Assembly (NCBI RefSeq): GCF_001428545.1
Contig: NZ_LMHZ01000023.1
Coordinates: forward strand, 64,467-128,466
Source: Noviherbaspirillum sp. Root189
GTDB lineage: Bacteria > Pseudomonadota > Gammaproteobacteria > Burkholderiales > Burkholderiaceae_D
Direction: 5' to 3'
Length of the DNA: 64,000 bases
In this document: positions 39,800 to 49,024 of the stretch, piece after piece
How the letters are laid out: each line of letters begins with the position of its first letter
Numbering within the stretch: the first letter of the stretch is position 1
Program-made: the position numbers and the translations under genes
Notes under the pieces: generated by a model
Seen by the model: the letters and a program-made list of their open reading frames with translations, nothing else
Database searches by the model: none
What the model was told of the DNA's origin: nothing

Positions 39800-40213
39800 T
39801 CAGGCTACGCGTGCGAGTGGCTTATGGCTGGCGTCATCCACCATACCTTTAAGCTTCTGACTCGCGTGGAAGGTGACGACCCGTCGTGCCGTGATAGGAA
39901 TCTCTTCACCGGTCTTCGGGTTGCGCCCCGGGCGTTGCGGTTTGTCCCGCAACTGGAAATTGCCGAAGCCCGACAGCTTGACGGCTTCGCCACGTTCCAG
40001 CGCATTGCGAATTTCATCGAAAAAGGTTTCGACCATGTCCTTCGCTTCGCGCTTGTTCAAGCCGACTTGTTCAAACAGCAGTTCGGCAAGCTCGGCCTTG
40101 GTCAGCGTCGGCAACTCTTTTTCAGCCTGGGTACGCGCCTTCGCCTCTTGCATAGCGCGATTGAGGTCGGCGGCCAAGACGGATTGAAATTCGGCTGAGT
40201 TCACGTCATTCAT
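39800..40213 (-). CDS. ihfA: Integration host factor alpha subunit, N-terminally extended
   Basis: DNA-bending protein. The body ([65 protein letters not shown]) is clear IHF-alpha, with the Pro that intercalates in DNA. I start at the ATG at 40213 (137 residues); an upstream ATG at 40255 overlaps the pheT stop as ATGA and would add 14 residues. Either way the protein has about 36 or more residues before the usual IhfA start, predicted helical and charged ([20 protein letters not shown]). Confidence 0.92.
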   Translation of the reverse strand: MNDVNSAEFQSVLAADLNRAMQEAKARTQAEKELPTLTKAELAELLFEQVGLNKREAKDMVETFFDEIRNALERGEAVKLSGFGNFQLRDKPQRPGRNPKTGEEIPITARRVVTFHASQKLKGMVDDASHKPLARVA

Positions 40214-40251
40214 AATGGTTGTCGTCCCTGCCCTGCTAAGTTCGAACCCGT

Positions 40252-42678
40252 TCATGTGCGCAATCGTGCGCCATGCATCTTTTCCACAGCGGTGATGAAA
40301 GCAGTCATCGCGGCGTCAACTTTGTCGTCCTGCAGGGTAGTTTGAGTATCTTGCAAGGTGAACCGGAAAGCAAGACTTTTTTCGTCATTTTCCAGACCCT
40401 TTCCTCGATATTCATCAAATAAAACAATGGCTTGCATGATAGCACATGCAGGGTTGGATTTCTGCTCGGCAATGAAAGTGTCGAGCAGCGCCTGTGCTGG
40501 AACCGACTGTTTTACAACGACGGCGATGTCTCGCGTCACCGCCGGGAACCTGGAAATTTCCTCGTATGCCGGGATATCGCGGGTCTGCAATGCAGACGCG
40601 TCCACTTCAAAAACGACCGGAGCCAGCGGCAAGTCGTACTTTTGTTGCCAGCGTGGATGCAGTTCACCGATGAAACCAATCACCACACCTTCAAGCAGCA
40701 CTTGCGCGGAGCGCCCCGGATGCAACGCTGGATGTTCGACTTTCGCAAAGGTCAGCTTTTTGGGCGCAAACAGGGTTTCAAGATCACCCTTGATATCGAA
40801 GTAATCGACATTGCGGCCTGGCAGGCCCCACTGCTCTTCAGCCACCTGCCCATAGGCCATCGCAGCGACCCGCTTGGGCTGATCGTAGCCGGCAACAGTC
40901 AAGGAGCCGTCCTGTGTGGCGGCGTTGCGCAGGTAGACCGCACCGATCTCGAATACACGAACACGGTTGAGCTTGCGGTTCAGGTTATAGCGGACATTGG
41001 CGACCAGGCTGCCTACCAGCGAGGAGCGCATGACGCTCATCTGGCTTGCGATGGGGTTCAGCAGCTTGATTGGATTGGTATTCGCCGCAAAGTCCGCTTC
41101 CCAGCTTTCCTCGACAAAGCTGAAGTTGACGACTTCCTGATAGTCCGCATCGGCGAGCTGACGGCGGATCGCAAACAGCGAACGGCGATTTTCCGGCGTG
41201 ATGCGCATGGTGTTGGCCGCAACCGGCGCCAGTGCAGGAATGTTTTCAAAGCCGTAGACACGTGCGATTTCTTCAATCAGGTCCTCTTCGATTTCGATAT
41301 CGAAGCGGTATGACGGCGGCGTCACGGTGAACGCACCTGATTCCTGCGTAAACTGCAAATTGAGGCGCGTGAAAATATCGGCGATCTGCTCGTCATTCAG
41401 CGGCACGCCGATCACTTTTACCGCACGTGCGGTACGTACGGTTACCGGCTTGCGCTGCGGCAGATTGACGACGTGGTCATCAACCGGGCCGACAACGGTA
41501 TCCTTGCCACCGCAGATTTCCACGATCAGCGCGGTAATCCGTTCGATGTCTTCCACCGTGGTGGCATAGTCGACGCCGCGTTCGAATCGATGTGCGGCAT
41601 CGGTGGAAAAGTTGTAGCGGCGTGCACGGCCCTGTATCGCCTGGGGCCACCAGAATGCGGCTTCAAGATAGATATTCCGGGTGTCGAGCGAAACAGCAGT
41701 CGAATCGCCGCCCATGATGCCGGCCAGCGATTCGATTTCCTTATCATCGGCAATCACACCGACCCAGCTGTCGACTTCAACGGTATTGCCGTTCAACAGC
41801 TTGAGCGATTCACCAGGCTTGCCCCAGCGAACATCGAGGCCACCATGGATCTTGTCGAGGTCGAACACGTGGCTGGGTCGTCCCAGTTCCAGCATGACGT
41901 AATTGGAAATGTCGACCAGTGCGGAAATGGGCCGCTGTCCGCTACGTTCCAGGCGGCGCTTCATCCAGTCCGGTGTCTGCGCGCGTGCATTCAGGCCGCG
42001 GATGATGCGTCCGCTGAAACGACCACACAGGTCCGGTGCGGAAATCTTGACGGGAAGCTTCTCGTCCGTGTTCGGTTCAACCGCCTTGTAGGTCGGCGCG
42101 CGCAGCGGTGCGCCGGTCAGGGCTGACACTTCGCGTGCGACACCGAGCACAGACAGGCAGTCCGCCTTGTTAGGCGTGAGCTTGATGGTGAACTTCAGAT
42201 CATTGAGCTGATAGTAGTCACGGAAATTCTGGCCTACCGGCGCGTCGTCCGGCAGTTCGAGCAAGCCGGCATTTTCTTCCGAAAGCTTGAGTTCACGCGC
42301 CGAGCACAGCATGCCCTGCGACTCGACACCACGCAGCTGTCCAACCTTGATTTCGAAGGACTTGCCATCATCGCCAGGCGGCAGTTTGGCACCCGCCATC
42401 GCACAGGCAACCTTCAGCCCGGCGCGCACATTCGGTGCGCCGCAGACAATGTTGAGTAGCGTGCCGGTGCCGGCATCTACCTGACAGACGTTGAGACGGT
42501 CGGCATTCGGGTGTTTGGCTACTTCCACGACACGAGCGACAACGACATTGGAAAACGGTGGTGCTACGGGCTCGACCTCTTCCACTTCGAGGCCGGACAT
42601 GGTCAGCATGTGTGACAACGCGTCCGATGTCATCTGTGGATCAACCAGGGTACGGAGCCAGCTTTCGGAGAATTGCAT
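40252..42678 (-). CDS. pheT: Phenylalanyl-tRNA synthetase beta subunit
   Basis: An 808-residue subunit: N-terminal tRNA-binding EMAP domain (about 40-150, [12 protein letters not shown]), B3/B4 editing region, B5 domain and C-terminal ferredoxin-fold anticodon-binding domain (about 715-808, starting near [16 protein letters not shown]). With PheS it charges tRNA-Phe. GAAGG precedes the ATG. It follows pheS after 168 bases that contain a hairpin. Confidence 0.96.
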   Translation of the reverse strand: MQFSESWLRTLVDPQMTSDALSHMLTMSGLEVEEVEPVAPPFSNVVVARVVEVAKHPNADRLNVCQVDAGTGTLLNIVCGAPNVRAGLKVACAMAGAKLPPGDDGKSFEIKVGQLRGVESQGMLCSARELKLSEENAGLLELPDDAPVGQNFRDYYQLNDLKFTIKLTPNKADCLSVLGVAREVSALTGAPLRAPTYKAVEPNTDEKLPVKISAPDLCGRFSGRIIRGLNARAQTPDWMKRRLERSGQRPISALVDISNYVMLELGRPSHVFDLDKIHGGLDVRWGKPGESLKLLNGNTVEVDSWVGVIADDKEIESLAGIMGGDSTAVSLDTRNIYLEAAFWWPQAIQGRARRYNFSTDAAHRFERGVDYATTVEDIERITALIVEICGGKDTVVGPVDDHVVNLPQRKPVTVRTARAVKVIGVPLNDEQIADIFTRLNLQFTQESGAFTVTPPSYRFDIEIEEDLIEEIARVYGFENIPALAPVAANTMRITPENRRSLFAIRRQLADADYQEVVNFSFVEESWEADFAANTNPIKLLNPIASQMSVMRSSLVGSLVANVRYNLNRKLNRVRVFEIGAVYLRNAATQDGSLTVAGYDQPKRVAAMAYGQVAEEQWGLPGRNVDYFDIKGDLETLFAPKKLTFAKVEHPALHPGRSAQVLLEGVVIGFIGELHPRWQQKYDLPLAPVVFEVDASALQTRDIPAYEEISRFPAVTRDIAVVVKQSVPAQALLDTFIAEQKSNPACAIMQAIVLFDEYRGKGLENDEKSLAFRFTLQDTQTTLQDDKVDAAMTAFITAVEKMHGARLRT

Positions 42679-42789
42679 AGTAAGCCTTCAGGTATTCTGA
42701 ATTACGGTGTTCGTGTTCCCTTCCATCGTAGGAAGGATCGGGCACTGCACTTGTCGATACGCGACTGATATTGGTGTGCAGCGCCTGAA

Positions 42790-42810
42790 CTCTCCCGCCA
42801 GGCGGGAGAG
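42790..42810. repeat. Hairpin between pheS and pheT
   Basis: CTCTCCCGCC / GGCGGGAGAG forms a strong stem with a 3-5 base loop. No T-run follows, so it may stabilise or process the mRNA, or be a REP-type repeat. Confidence 0.65.
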
Positions 42811-42846
42811 GAAGCTGCATTCTTGTTTTTGATGTGTGCGGCGTTT

Positions 42847-43863
42847 TTAATTGAACTGCTTCAGGAAACGCAGATCGCCCTCGTAGAACAGGCGCAAATC
42901 ATTGATTCCGTAACGTAGCATGGTCAGGCGCTCAAGGCCGGAGCCGAACGCAAAACCAATGTACTTGTCCGGGTCAAGACCCATGTTGCGTACCACGGTT
43001 GGATGCACTTGTCCCGCGCCCGAGACTTCGAGCCAGCGGCCTTTCAATGGTCCGCTACCGAAGGCAATATCGATTTCGGCGGACGGCTCGGTAAACGGAA
43101 AATACGACGGGCGAAAACGCACTTGCAAATCGTCGGTTTCAAAGAAGGCTTTGACGAAGTTGAGATACACGCCCTTGAGATCCGCGAAGCTGATGTCTTC
43201 AGCAATCCACAAGCCTTCAACCTGGTGAAACATCGGCGAGTGTGTCGCATCACTGTCGACGCGATAGGTGCGTCCGGGTGCGATGACTTTGATCGGCGGC
43301 TTGTTCATGCGCGCGTAGCGAACCTGCATCGGACTGGTATGGGTACGCAGCAGCAGCGGCTTGCCCTGAGTGTCCTTGCCATCGATGTAGAAAGTGTCCT
43401 GCATGGAACGCGCCGGATGATTTTCCGGGCTGTTCAGCGCGGTGAAGTTGGTCCAGTCGGTCTCGATCTCCGGGCCATCGGCCACGTCGAATCCGATCGA
43501 TCCGAAAATCTCTTCAATCCGTTCCCAGGTCCGCATGACCGGATGGATACCGCCCTTGCCGCGACCACGACCGGGCAGTGTGACATCGATGGCCTCGGCG
43601 TTCAGGCGCGCTTCCATCTGTGCATTCGCGAGTGCATCGCGGCGTGCAGTCAATGCGGCTTCAATTTTTTCCTTGGCGGCGTTGATCACTGCGCCCTGGA
43701 TCTTGCGCTCGTCCGGCGCCAGCTTGCCAAGGCCTTTCATCTGCTCCGTGATCTGTCCTGTTTTGCCAAGGTACTTGGCTTTTGCATTCTCCAGCGCGGC
43801 TGCGTCTTCCGCAACGGTGAAGTCCGTCTGCGCCTGGGCGACAATTTGTTCTAGGGAATTCAT
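42847..43863 (-). CDS. pheS: Phenylalanyl-tRNA synthetase alpha subunit
   Basis: A 338-residue class II synthetase subunit starting [15 protein letters not shown]; an ATG seven codons earlier is possible. It has an N-terminal coiled coil (about 1-90) and the catalytic core with motif 2-like FHQVEGLWI and motif 3-like [24 protein letters not shown]. It is separated from rplT by a strong terminator, so it probably also has its own promoter. Confidence 0.96.
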   Translation of the reverse strand: MNSLEQIVAQAQTDFTVAEDAAALENAKAKYLGKTGQITEQMKGLGKLAPDERKIQGAVINAAKEKIEAALTARRDALANAQMEARLNAEAIDVTLPGRGRGKGGIHPVMRTWERIEEIFGSIGFDVADGPEIETDWTNFTALNSPENHPARSMQDTFYIDGKDTQGKPLLLRTHTSPMQVRYARMNKPPIKVIAPGRTYRVDSDATHSPMFHQVEGLWIAEDISFADLKGVYLNFVKAFFETDDLQVRFRPSYFPFTEPSAEIDIAFGSGPLKGRWLEVSGAGQVHPTVVRNMGLDPDKYIGFAFGSGLERLTMLRYGINDLRLFYEGDLRFLKQFN

Positions 43864-44144
43864 GCGGCTATTTGCCCGTGTCAATAAATCGGATTACGGC
43901 TACTGATGCGTCCAGACGACTCTGCAGGATGCGATCTTGCACTGTGCTGCACTGTAATTGCCAATGCCAGACCAGCGCCTCTGCCGATGCTTCTGCAATT
44001 GCCAATGATGTGCAGGAGGCAGCCCGCCATTATCATCCAACAACCTGTCTCTGGATTCTGGATGAGTTTCGCTATCAGGCAAACCATTCAATACAACTAT
44101 AGAAACACGATCGAGGTTTGATGTAAAAATGATAGCGTGGACTC
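43864..44144. other. Intergenic leader region upstream of pheS
   Basis: About 280 bases that should contain the pheST promoter. I looked for a Phe-rich leader peptide like E. coli pheM on the minus strand and found none. No gene is supported. Confidence 0.5.
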
Positions 44145-44184
44145 AAAAAAAACGGGGCACAGGTGATGACCTTTGCCCCGCTTT
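44145..44184 (-). terminator. Rho-independent terminator after rplT
   Basis: On the minus strand AAAAGCGGGGC / GCCCCGTTTT with a roughly 16-base loop that can itself pair (AGGT/ACCT), followed by eight U. It separates the ribosomal part of the operon from pheST and may attenuate read-through. Confidence 0.9.
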
Positions 44185-44227
44185 TATGCAGCACCGCCCG
44201 CAAAGGCGATACCTGCGATCACAACGT

Positions 44228-44587
44228 TCAAGCAGCGATGTTGGCCTTCACCTGGTTGACAATCGCGGCAAATGCCGGCTTGTCCATCACAGCCATATCG
44301 GCCAGGACCTTACGGTCGAGTTCGATGTTGGCTTTCTTGAGACCGTTCATGAATACGCTGTAAGTCACGCCATGCTCACGCGAAGCAGCGTTGATACGGG
44401 TGATCCACAGTGCGCGGAATACGCGCTTCTTGTTGCGGCGATCGCGGTAGGCATACTGGCCTGCACGCATGACCGCCTGCTTGGCGATACGATATACGGT
44501 ACTGCGACGGCCGCGGTAACCCTTGGCTTGGTCGAGGACTTTCTTATGACGGGCCCGTGCGGTAACCCCACGTTTTACTCGAGGCAT
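44228..44587 (-). CDS. rplT: 50S ribosomal protein L20
   Basis: A 119-residue, very basic protein matching L20 throughout ([55 protein letters not shown]). It binds 23S rRNA early in 50S assembly and in enterobacteria represses its own operon. It lies 22 bases after rpmI. Confidence 0.98.
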   Translation of the reverse strand: MPRVKRGVTARARHKKVLDQAKGYRGRRSTVYRIAKQAVMRAGQYAYRDRRNKKRVFRALWITRINAASREHGVTYSVFMNGLKKANIELDRKVLADMAVMDKPAFAAIVNQVKANIAA

Positions 44588-44609
44588 GGTAGCTCCTTCT
44601 TATGTGAGG

Positions 44610-44807
44610 TTAAGCGAACGGCATCATTGCGCGAACGGATGTCATGTTTGTATCATGAACGTCCACAGCACCGCGCAACTGGCGTTTGTTCTTGGTGGTT
44701 TTCTTGGTCAGGATGTGACGCTTGAAGGCTTGACCGCGCTTGACGGTGCCGCCCGGACGTACGCGGAAGCGCTTTTTAGCGCTGCTCTTCGTCTTCATTT
44801 TTGGCAT
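44610..44807 (-). CDS. rpmI: 50S ribosomal protein L35
   Basis: A 65-residue basic protein, [20 protein letters not shown], with the L35 C-terminal motif [15 protein letters not shown]. The correct start is 44807; the frame is open 18 codons further upstream. It lies between infC and rplT. Confidence 0.97.
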   Translation of the reverse strand: MPKMKTKSSAKKRFRVRPGGTVKRGQAFKRHILTKKTTKNKRQLRGAVDVHDTNMTSVRAMMPFA

Positions 44808-45066
44808 AGCGATATCTGTCCTTCCGGACAGCTCCATTTTTAACATGATTGCAGGTGGCAATACTTCATTGCACTTGGATGCCTGCTTTCACTTGTGTGG
44901 CAACGGAATCGAGTCCGCTGCTATTTGCGACGACCATCCCGAAAAGGATAGTCGCTGCGAATTCTCTAGCACTGCCTGAAATGCATTCACCAGCTTGACT
45001 GCACCTGGCATGAAGACTGGCACTGCTTGTTGCCCAGCCTTACATTCCGAAGTGCTCGTCCGCCGT

Positions 45067-45588
45067 TTACTTCTTCTTTTTCGGCCCCAGAACCATCACC
45101 ATCTGGCGGCCTTCCATCTTGGGAAACTGCTCTACCTGGCCATACGGCTCCAGGTCTGACTTCAAGCGTTCAAGCATACGCATGCCAATATCCTGGTGGG
45201 CCATTTCACGACCGCGAAAACGCAGGGTGATCTTGGTCTTATCGCCCTCTTCCAGAAACTTGGTCAGGTTACGCAGCTTGATGTTGTAATCGCCATCGTC
45301 GGTACCCGGACGGAATTTGACTTCCTTGACCTGGATAACCTTCTGCTTGAGCTTCGCTTCGTGGGCCTTTTTCTGTTCCTGATACTTGAACTTGCCATAA
45401 TCCATCAGGCGGGCCACCGGCGGCTGCGCTGTAGGCGCGATTTCCACCAGATCCACGTTGGCTTCTTCCGCAAGGCGGAATGCTTCAGCGAGAGAAACGA
45501 TGCCAAGCGGCTCGTTGTTAACACCGGATAGACGCAGTTCCGGCACTGTAATTTCGCCGTTAATGCGATGCGACTTGTCAGTAGCTAT
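45067..45588 (-). CDS. infC: Translation initiation factor IF-3 (apparent AUA start)
   Basis: A 173-residue IF-3. The frame upstream of the first GTG still encodes the conserved N-terminus [18 protein letters not shown] and then meets a stop codon, with no ATG, GTG or TTG in between. The only codon with a suitable ribosome site is ATA at 45588, with AAGGAA six bases upstream. infC is known to use AUU in E. coli, which lets IF-3 repress its own synthesis; an AUA start here would serve the same purpose. The C-terminal domain ends [14 protein letters not shown]. Confidence 0.93.
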   Translation of the reverse strand: MATDKSHRINGEITVPELRLSGVNNEPLGIVSLAEAFRLAEEANVDLVEIAPTAQPPVARLMDYGKFKYQEQKKAHEAKLKQKVIQVKEVKFRPGTDDGDYNIKLRNLTKFLEEGDKTKITLRFRGREMAHQDIGMRMLERLKSDLEPYGQVEQFPKMEGRQMVMVLGPKKKK

Positions 45589-45646
45589 TGCAGTTTCCTT
45601 TTAAAATCAAATGACTAAGCCGTGCTCTAGCGCTCAGGGATATCCC

Positions 45647-47554
45647 TTAGGCTTTGGTGTCGACCTCATGCTTGAGTCGATCCACCAGTGCATCGACCGG
45701 CATTACACCCAAGTCGACGTTGCCCCGCGCACGCACGGCCACTGTGTTTGCATCCCGCTCCTTGTCGCCAATAACGACGATATACGGGAGCTTTTGAACT
45801 GAATGCTCGCGTATTTTATAGGTTATTTTCTCATTACGCAAATCGAGGTGCACCCTAAACCCTTGTTTTTTCAGGTTTTGTGCGACGCTTTGAGCGTAAT
45901 CAGATTGTGCTTCCGAAATGTTAAGAATCGCTATTTGCACCGGCGCAAGCCACAATGGCAGCGCGCCAGCATGATTCTCAATCAGGATGCCGACGAAGCG
46001 CTCCATGGAGCCGACGATTGCCCGGTGCAGCATGACGGGCACTTTGCGACTGTTGTCATCCGCGACATATTCAGCACCGAGGCGGCCTGGCATCGAGAAG
46101 TCAACCTGCATGGTACCGACCTGCCAGGGGCGGCCAAGCGAATCCTTCAGATGGTATTCGATCTTCGGACCGTAGAACGCCCCCTCACCCGGCAACTCGT
46201 CCCAGGTCACGCCGCAGGCACGCAACGCGGACCGCAGCGTCTCTTCGGCACGATCCCAGGTCTCGTCCGAGCCGATACGGCTTTCAGGACGCAGCGCGAG
46301 CTTGATCGAAATCTCGGCAAAACCGAAATCTTTATAAACGCTCATGGCCTGCTGGTGGAAGGACGTTACTTCGCCCTCGATCTGTTCTTCGGTACAGAAA
46401 ATGTGACCGTCATCCTGCGTAAAGCCGCGCACGCGCATGATGCCGTGCAGCGCGCCGGAAGATTCATTACGGTGGCATTGACCGAACTCACCGTAACGCA
46501 GTGGCAGGTCGCGGTAGCTTCGCAGATCGGAGTTATAAATCTGTACATGGCCGGGGCAGTTCATCGGCTTGAGCGCATAGTTGCGATTCTCCGATTCCGT
46601 CACGAACATATTTTCGCGGTAGTTTTGCCAGTGGCCAGTCTTCTCCCAAAGACTGCGATCAAGGATTTGCGGCGCCTTGACTTCCTGATAACCACTCTCG
46701 CGATAAACGTGGCGCATGTATTGCTCGACTTGCTGCCAGACGGTCCATCCCTTCGGATGCCAGAACACCAGGCCCGGCGCCTCTTCCTGAAAGTGGAACA
46801 GGTCAAGCGCCTTGCCGATCTTGCGATGGTCACGCTTCTCCGCTTCTTCCAGCATGTGCAGGTAGGCCTCCTGGTCTTCCTTCTTGGCCCACGCAGTGCC
46901 GTACACCCGCTGCAGCATTTCATTCTTGGAGTCACCGCGCCAGTAGGCACCGGCCAGCTTCATCAGTTTGAAAACCTTTACCTTGCCTGTTGACGGCACG
47001 TGAGGACCACGGCACAGATCGGTGAAGCTGCCTTGAGAATACAAGGAGACATCTTCGCCCGGCGGAATTGACTCAATGATTTCAGCCTTGTAGGCCTCGC
47101 CGATGGATTTAAAATACGCAACGGCTTCGTCGCGCGGCAAGACCTTACGGGTAACCGGCTCGTCTTTCTTGGCGAGCTCGGCCATTTTCTTTTCAATGGC
47201 CTGCAAGTCTTCGGGCGTAAAAGGACGCTTGTACGAAAAATCGTAATAAAAGCCGTTGTCAATGACCGGACCAATGGTCACCTGCACATCGGGAAACAAC
47301 TCCTTGACGGCATGGGCGAGCAAGTGGGCCGTAGAGTGACGAATGATGTCGAGGCCGTCCGCGTCCTTGTCAGTGACAATGGCCAGATCGGCATCTTTCT
47401 CGATCACATGGGAAGTGTCGACCAGCTTGCCGTCGACCTTGCCGGCCAGTGCGGCCTTGGCCAGGCCAGTGCCGATACTTGCAGCAACCTGGGCGACAGT
47501 GACAGGGGCGTCGAATTGACGTTGCGAACCATCTGGAAGTCGGACTGATACCAT
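45647..47554 (-). CDS. thrS: Threonyl-tRNA synthetase
   Basis: A 635-residue class II synthetase: TGS domain (about 1-62), editing SAD domain ([17 protein letters not shown]), catalytic core with Zn ligands in [10 protein letters not shown], and anticodon-binding domain. The start at 47554 is preceded by GGAGAG; an ATG four codons earlier lies inside a tandem repeat. First gene of the thrS-infC-rpmI-rplT-pheST-ihfA-merR run. Confidence 0.96.
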   Translation of the reverse strand: MVSVRLPDGSQRQFDAPVTVAQVAASIGTGLAKAALAGKVDGKLVDTSHVIEKDADLAIVTDKDADGLDIIRHSTAHLLAHAVKELFPDVQVTIGPVIDNGFYYDFSYKRPFTPEDLQAIEKKMAELAKKDEPVTRKVLPRDEAVAYFKSIGEAYKAEIIESIPPGEDVSLYSQGSFTDLCRGPHVPSTGKVKVFKLMKLAGAYWRGDSKNEMLQRVYGTAWAKKEDQEAYLHMLEEAEKRDHRKIGKALDLFHFQEEAPGLVFWHPKGWTVWQQVEQYMRHVYRESGYQEVKAPQILDRSLWEKTGHWQNYRENMFVTESENRNYALKPMNCPGHVQIYNSDLRSYRDLPLRYGEFGQCHRNESSGALHGIMRVRGFTQDDGHIFCTEEQIEGEVTSFHQQAMSVYKDFGFAEISIKLALRPESRIGSDETWDRAEETLRSALRACGVTWDELPGEGAFYGPKIEYHLKDSLGRPWQVGTMQVDFSMPGRLGAEYVADDNSRKVPVMLHRAIVGSMERFVGILIENHAGALPLWLAPVQIAILNISEAQSDYAQSVAQNLKKQGFRVHLDLRNEKITYKIREHSVQKLPYIVVIGDKERDANTVAVRARGNVDLGVMPVDALVDRLKHEVDTKA

Positions 47555-47562
47555 TTTGCTCT

Positions 47563-47590
47563 CCATCTCAGCGAAGCCATCTCAGCGAAG
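47563..47590. repeat. 14-bp tandem duplication in the thrS leader
   Basis: CCATCTCAGCGAAG occurs twice without a gap, immediately before the thrS start. On the mRNA each copy reads CUUCGCUGAGAUGG. The promoter-proximal copy's AUG is out of frame. Confidence 0.85.
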
Positions 47591-47632
47591 AATTGCTACT
47601 GACGCTAGACTTAGTGTTAAAAACTGCAGACG

Positions 47633-47661
47633 AAAAAAAACGCGGACTAGCCGCGCTTTTT
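47633..47661 (-). terminator. Rho-independent terminator between tRNA-Val and thrS
   Basis: CGCGG / CCGCG stem with a short ACTAG-type loop, flanked by eight A and five T. It can end transcription from tRNA-Val on the minus strand. Confidence 0.8.
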
Positions 47662-47780
47662 CAAACTTGCAAAGACGAAAAAGATCCCGACTAGCGTCGC
47701 ACTAAAACCTTTGCGGTTGTAGTTCGCGGTGTCATAACCGGGACTGCCTTTCTCACTCTTACAAATGTACTGCTATTCGT

Positions 47781-47857
47781 TGGTAGGCTCGATTGGACTC
47801 GAACCAACGACCCCTACCATGTCAAGGTAGTGCTCTAACCAGCTGAGCTACGAGCCT
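47781..47857 (-). tRNA. tRNA-Val (anticodon GAC)
   Basis: A 77-base cloverleaf on the minus strand: acceptor AGGCTCG / CGAGCCT, D-arm GCTC...GAGC, anticodon arm CTACC-TTGACAT-GGTAG (anticodon GAC), T-arm GTTGG-TTCGAGT-CCAAT and an encoded ACCA end. Confidence 0.97.
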
Positions 47858-48042
47858 AAAGAAGCGAAATTATAGCGACTATTTTTTATTTTCGCTAGTG
47901 CCTTTATTTAACAATGCATATGGCCAAGATTTAAGGTATTGGCACTGTCACTGTAATTTTGCCTCCATGATTCACTTCTCTTGCGTGCACCCAAGTATTC
48001 CCTGCTAGCGAGTCAGACGTTTGATCACGTATCATCAAAGGC

Positions 48043-48981
48043 ATGCAAGATAAACCACACTCTCACTCACCTTCTTCTACGGATCTGCAAGCACATCGTG
48101 CCGGTGATGCCTTGCATCATCATGTTTCTGTCAATCGGGACCCCCGCGTACTAGGTTGGTCAGTCGTGTTGACCCTTCTGTTTGCGGCGGTTGAGGCAGC
48201 CGCAGGATTCTGGTCCAATTCGCTGGCTCTGATATCGGACGCCGGACATATGCTCACTGATAGTACGGCGCTCGGGCTTGCCTTGCTTGCTCAACACATT
48301 GCGCGCCGCCCGCCCTCGGTAAAGCATTCGTTCGGCTTCGGCCGTGCGGAGGCGCTGGCTGCATTTATCAATGCATTGGCAATGCTTGTGCTGGTAGGCT
48401 GGATCGCCTTTGAGGCGATCCAGCGTTTCAACGATCCCATGCCAGTGAAAGGCGTGGCAGTGTTTGTTGTCGCAGTGATCGGACTCGCCGTTAACCTTGT
48501 TGTAGCCTGGCTGCTTTCGCATGACAAGGAAAGCGTCAATACAAGGGCGGCGCTGGTCCACGTGCTCGGCGACTTGTTGGGGTCGGTTGCGGCCATCATT
48601 GCTGGCGCCGTCATATATTTGACTGGCTGGCTGCCAATTGACCCGCTGCTATCGCTGGTAGTTTCGTTACTGATTCTGAAATCGACAGTCTCCGTGCTGC
48701 GCGAGTCGTATCACTTCCTGATGGAAGGTGTGCCGCACCATATCGACTACCTGCAGGTCGGCTCCGATCTTTCCGCAATTGCAGGCGTATTGTCAGTGCA
48801 TGACCTGCACGTATGGGAAATGACGCCAGGCGAACCGGCGCTGATCGGCCATGTGGAAATCCGTGAACTACGCGAATGGCCGCAGGTATTGCAGTCGATC
48901 CGGAACATGCTGCGTGAGCGTCATGGAATCGATCATGTCACACTGCAACCGGAACTTTCACGCATGGCCGAAGGCTGCTAA
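48043..48981 (+). CDS. Cation diffusion facilitator (Zn/Co/Cd exporter)
   Basis: A 312-residue CDF protein. A His-rich N-terminus (HSHSPSS, HHHVSV) may bind metal. Six membrane helices carry the transport-site residues in LISDAGHMLTD (helix 2) and VHVLGDLLGS (helix 5), the HD-HD set typical of zinc transporters such as CzcD and ZitB. A C-terminal cytoplasmic domain (about 225-312, with VHDLHVWEMTPGE) follows. It exports metal from the cytoplasm. It is a single gene. Confidence 0.93.
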   Translation: MQDKPHSHSPSSTDLQAHRAGDALHHHVSVNRDPRVLGWSVVLTLLFAAVEAAAGFWSNSLALISDAGHMLTDSTALGLALLAQHIARRPPSVKHSFGFGRAEALAAFINALAMLVLVGWIAFEAIQRFNDPMPVKGVAVFVVAVIGLAVNLVVAWLLSHDKESVNTRAALVHVLGDLLGSVAAIIAGAVIYLTGWLPIDPLLSLVVSLLILKSTVSVLRESYHFLMEGVPHHIDYLQVGSDLSAIAGVLSVHDLHVWEMTPGEPALIGHVEIRELREWPQVLQSIRNMLRERHGIDHVTLQPELSRMAEGC

Positions 48982-49024
48982 GCCATCACAACGCTGCGCT
49001 TCGGAGCTGCTTACCGCTTACCGG

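Noticed and set aside
43864-44144. pheM-like attenuator leader before pheS
   Set aside because: No short minus-strand frame with clustered Phe codons followed by a hairpin with a U-run was found between the rplT terminator and pheS.
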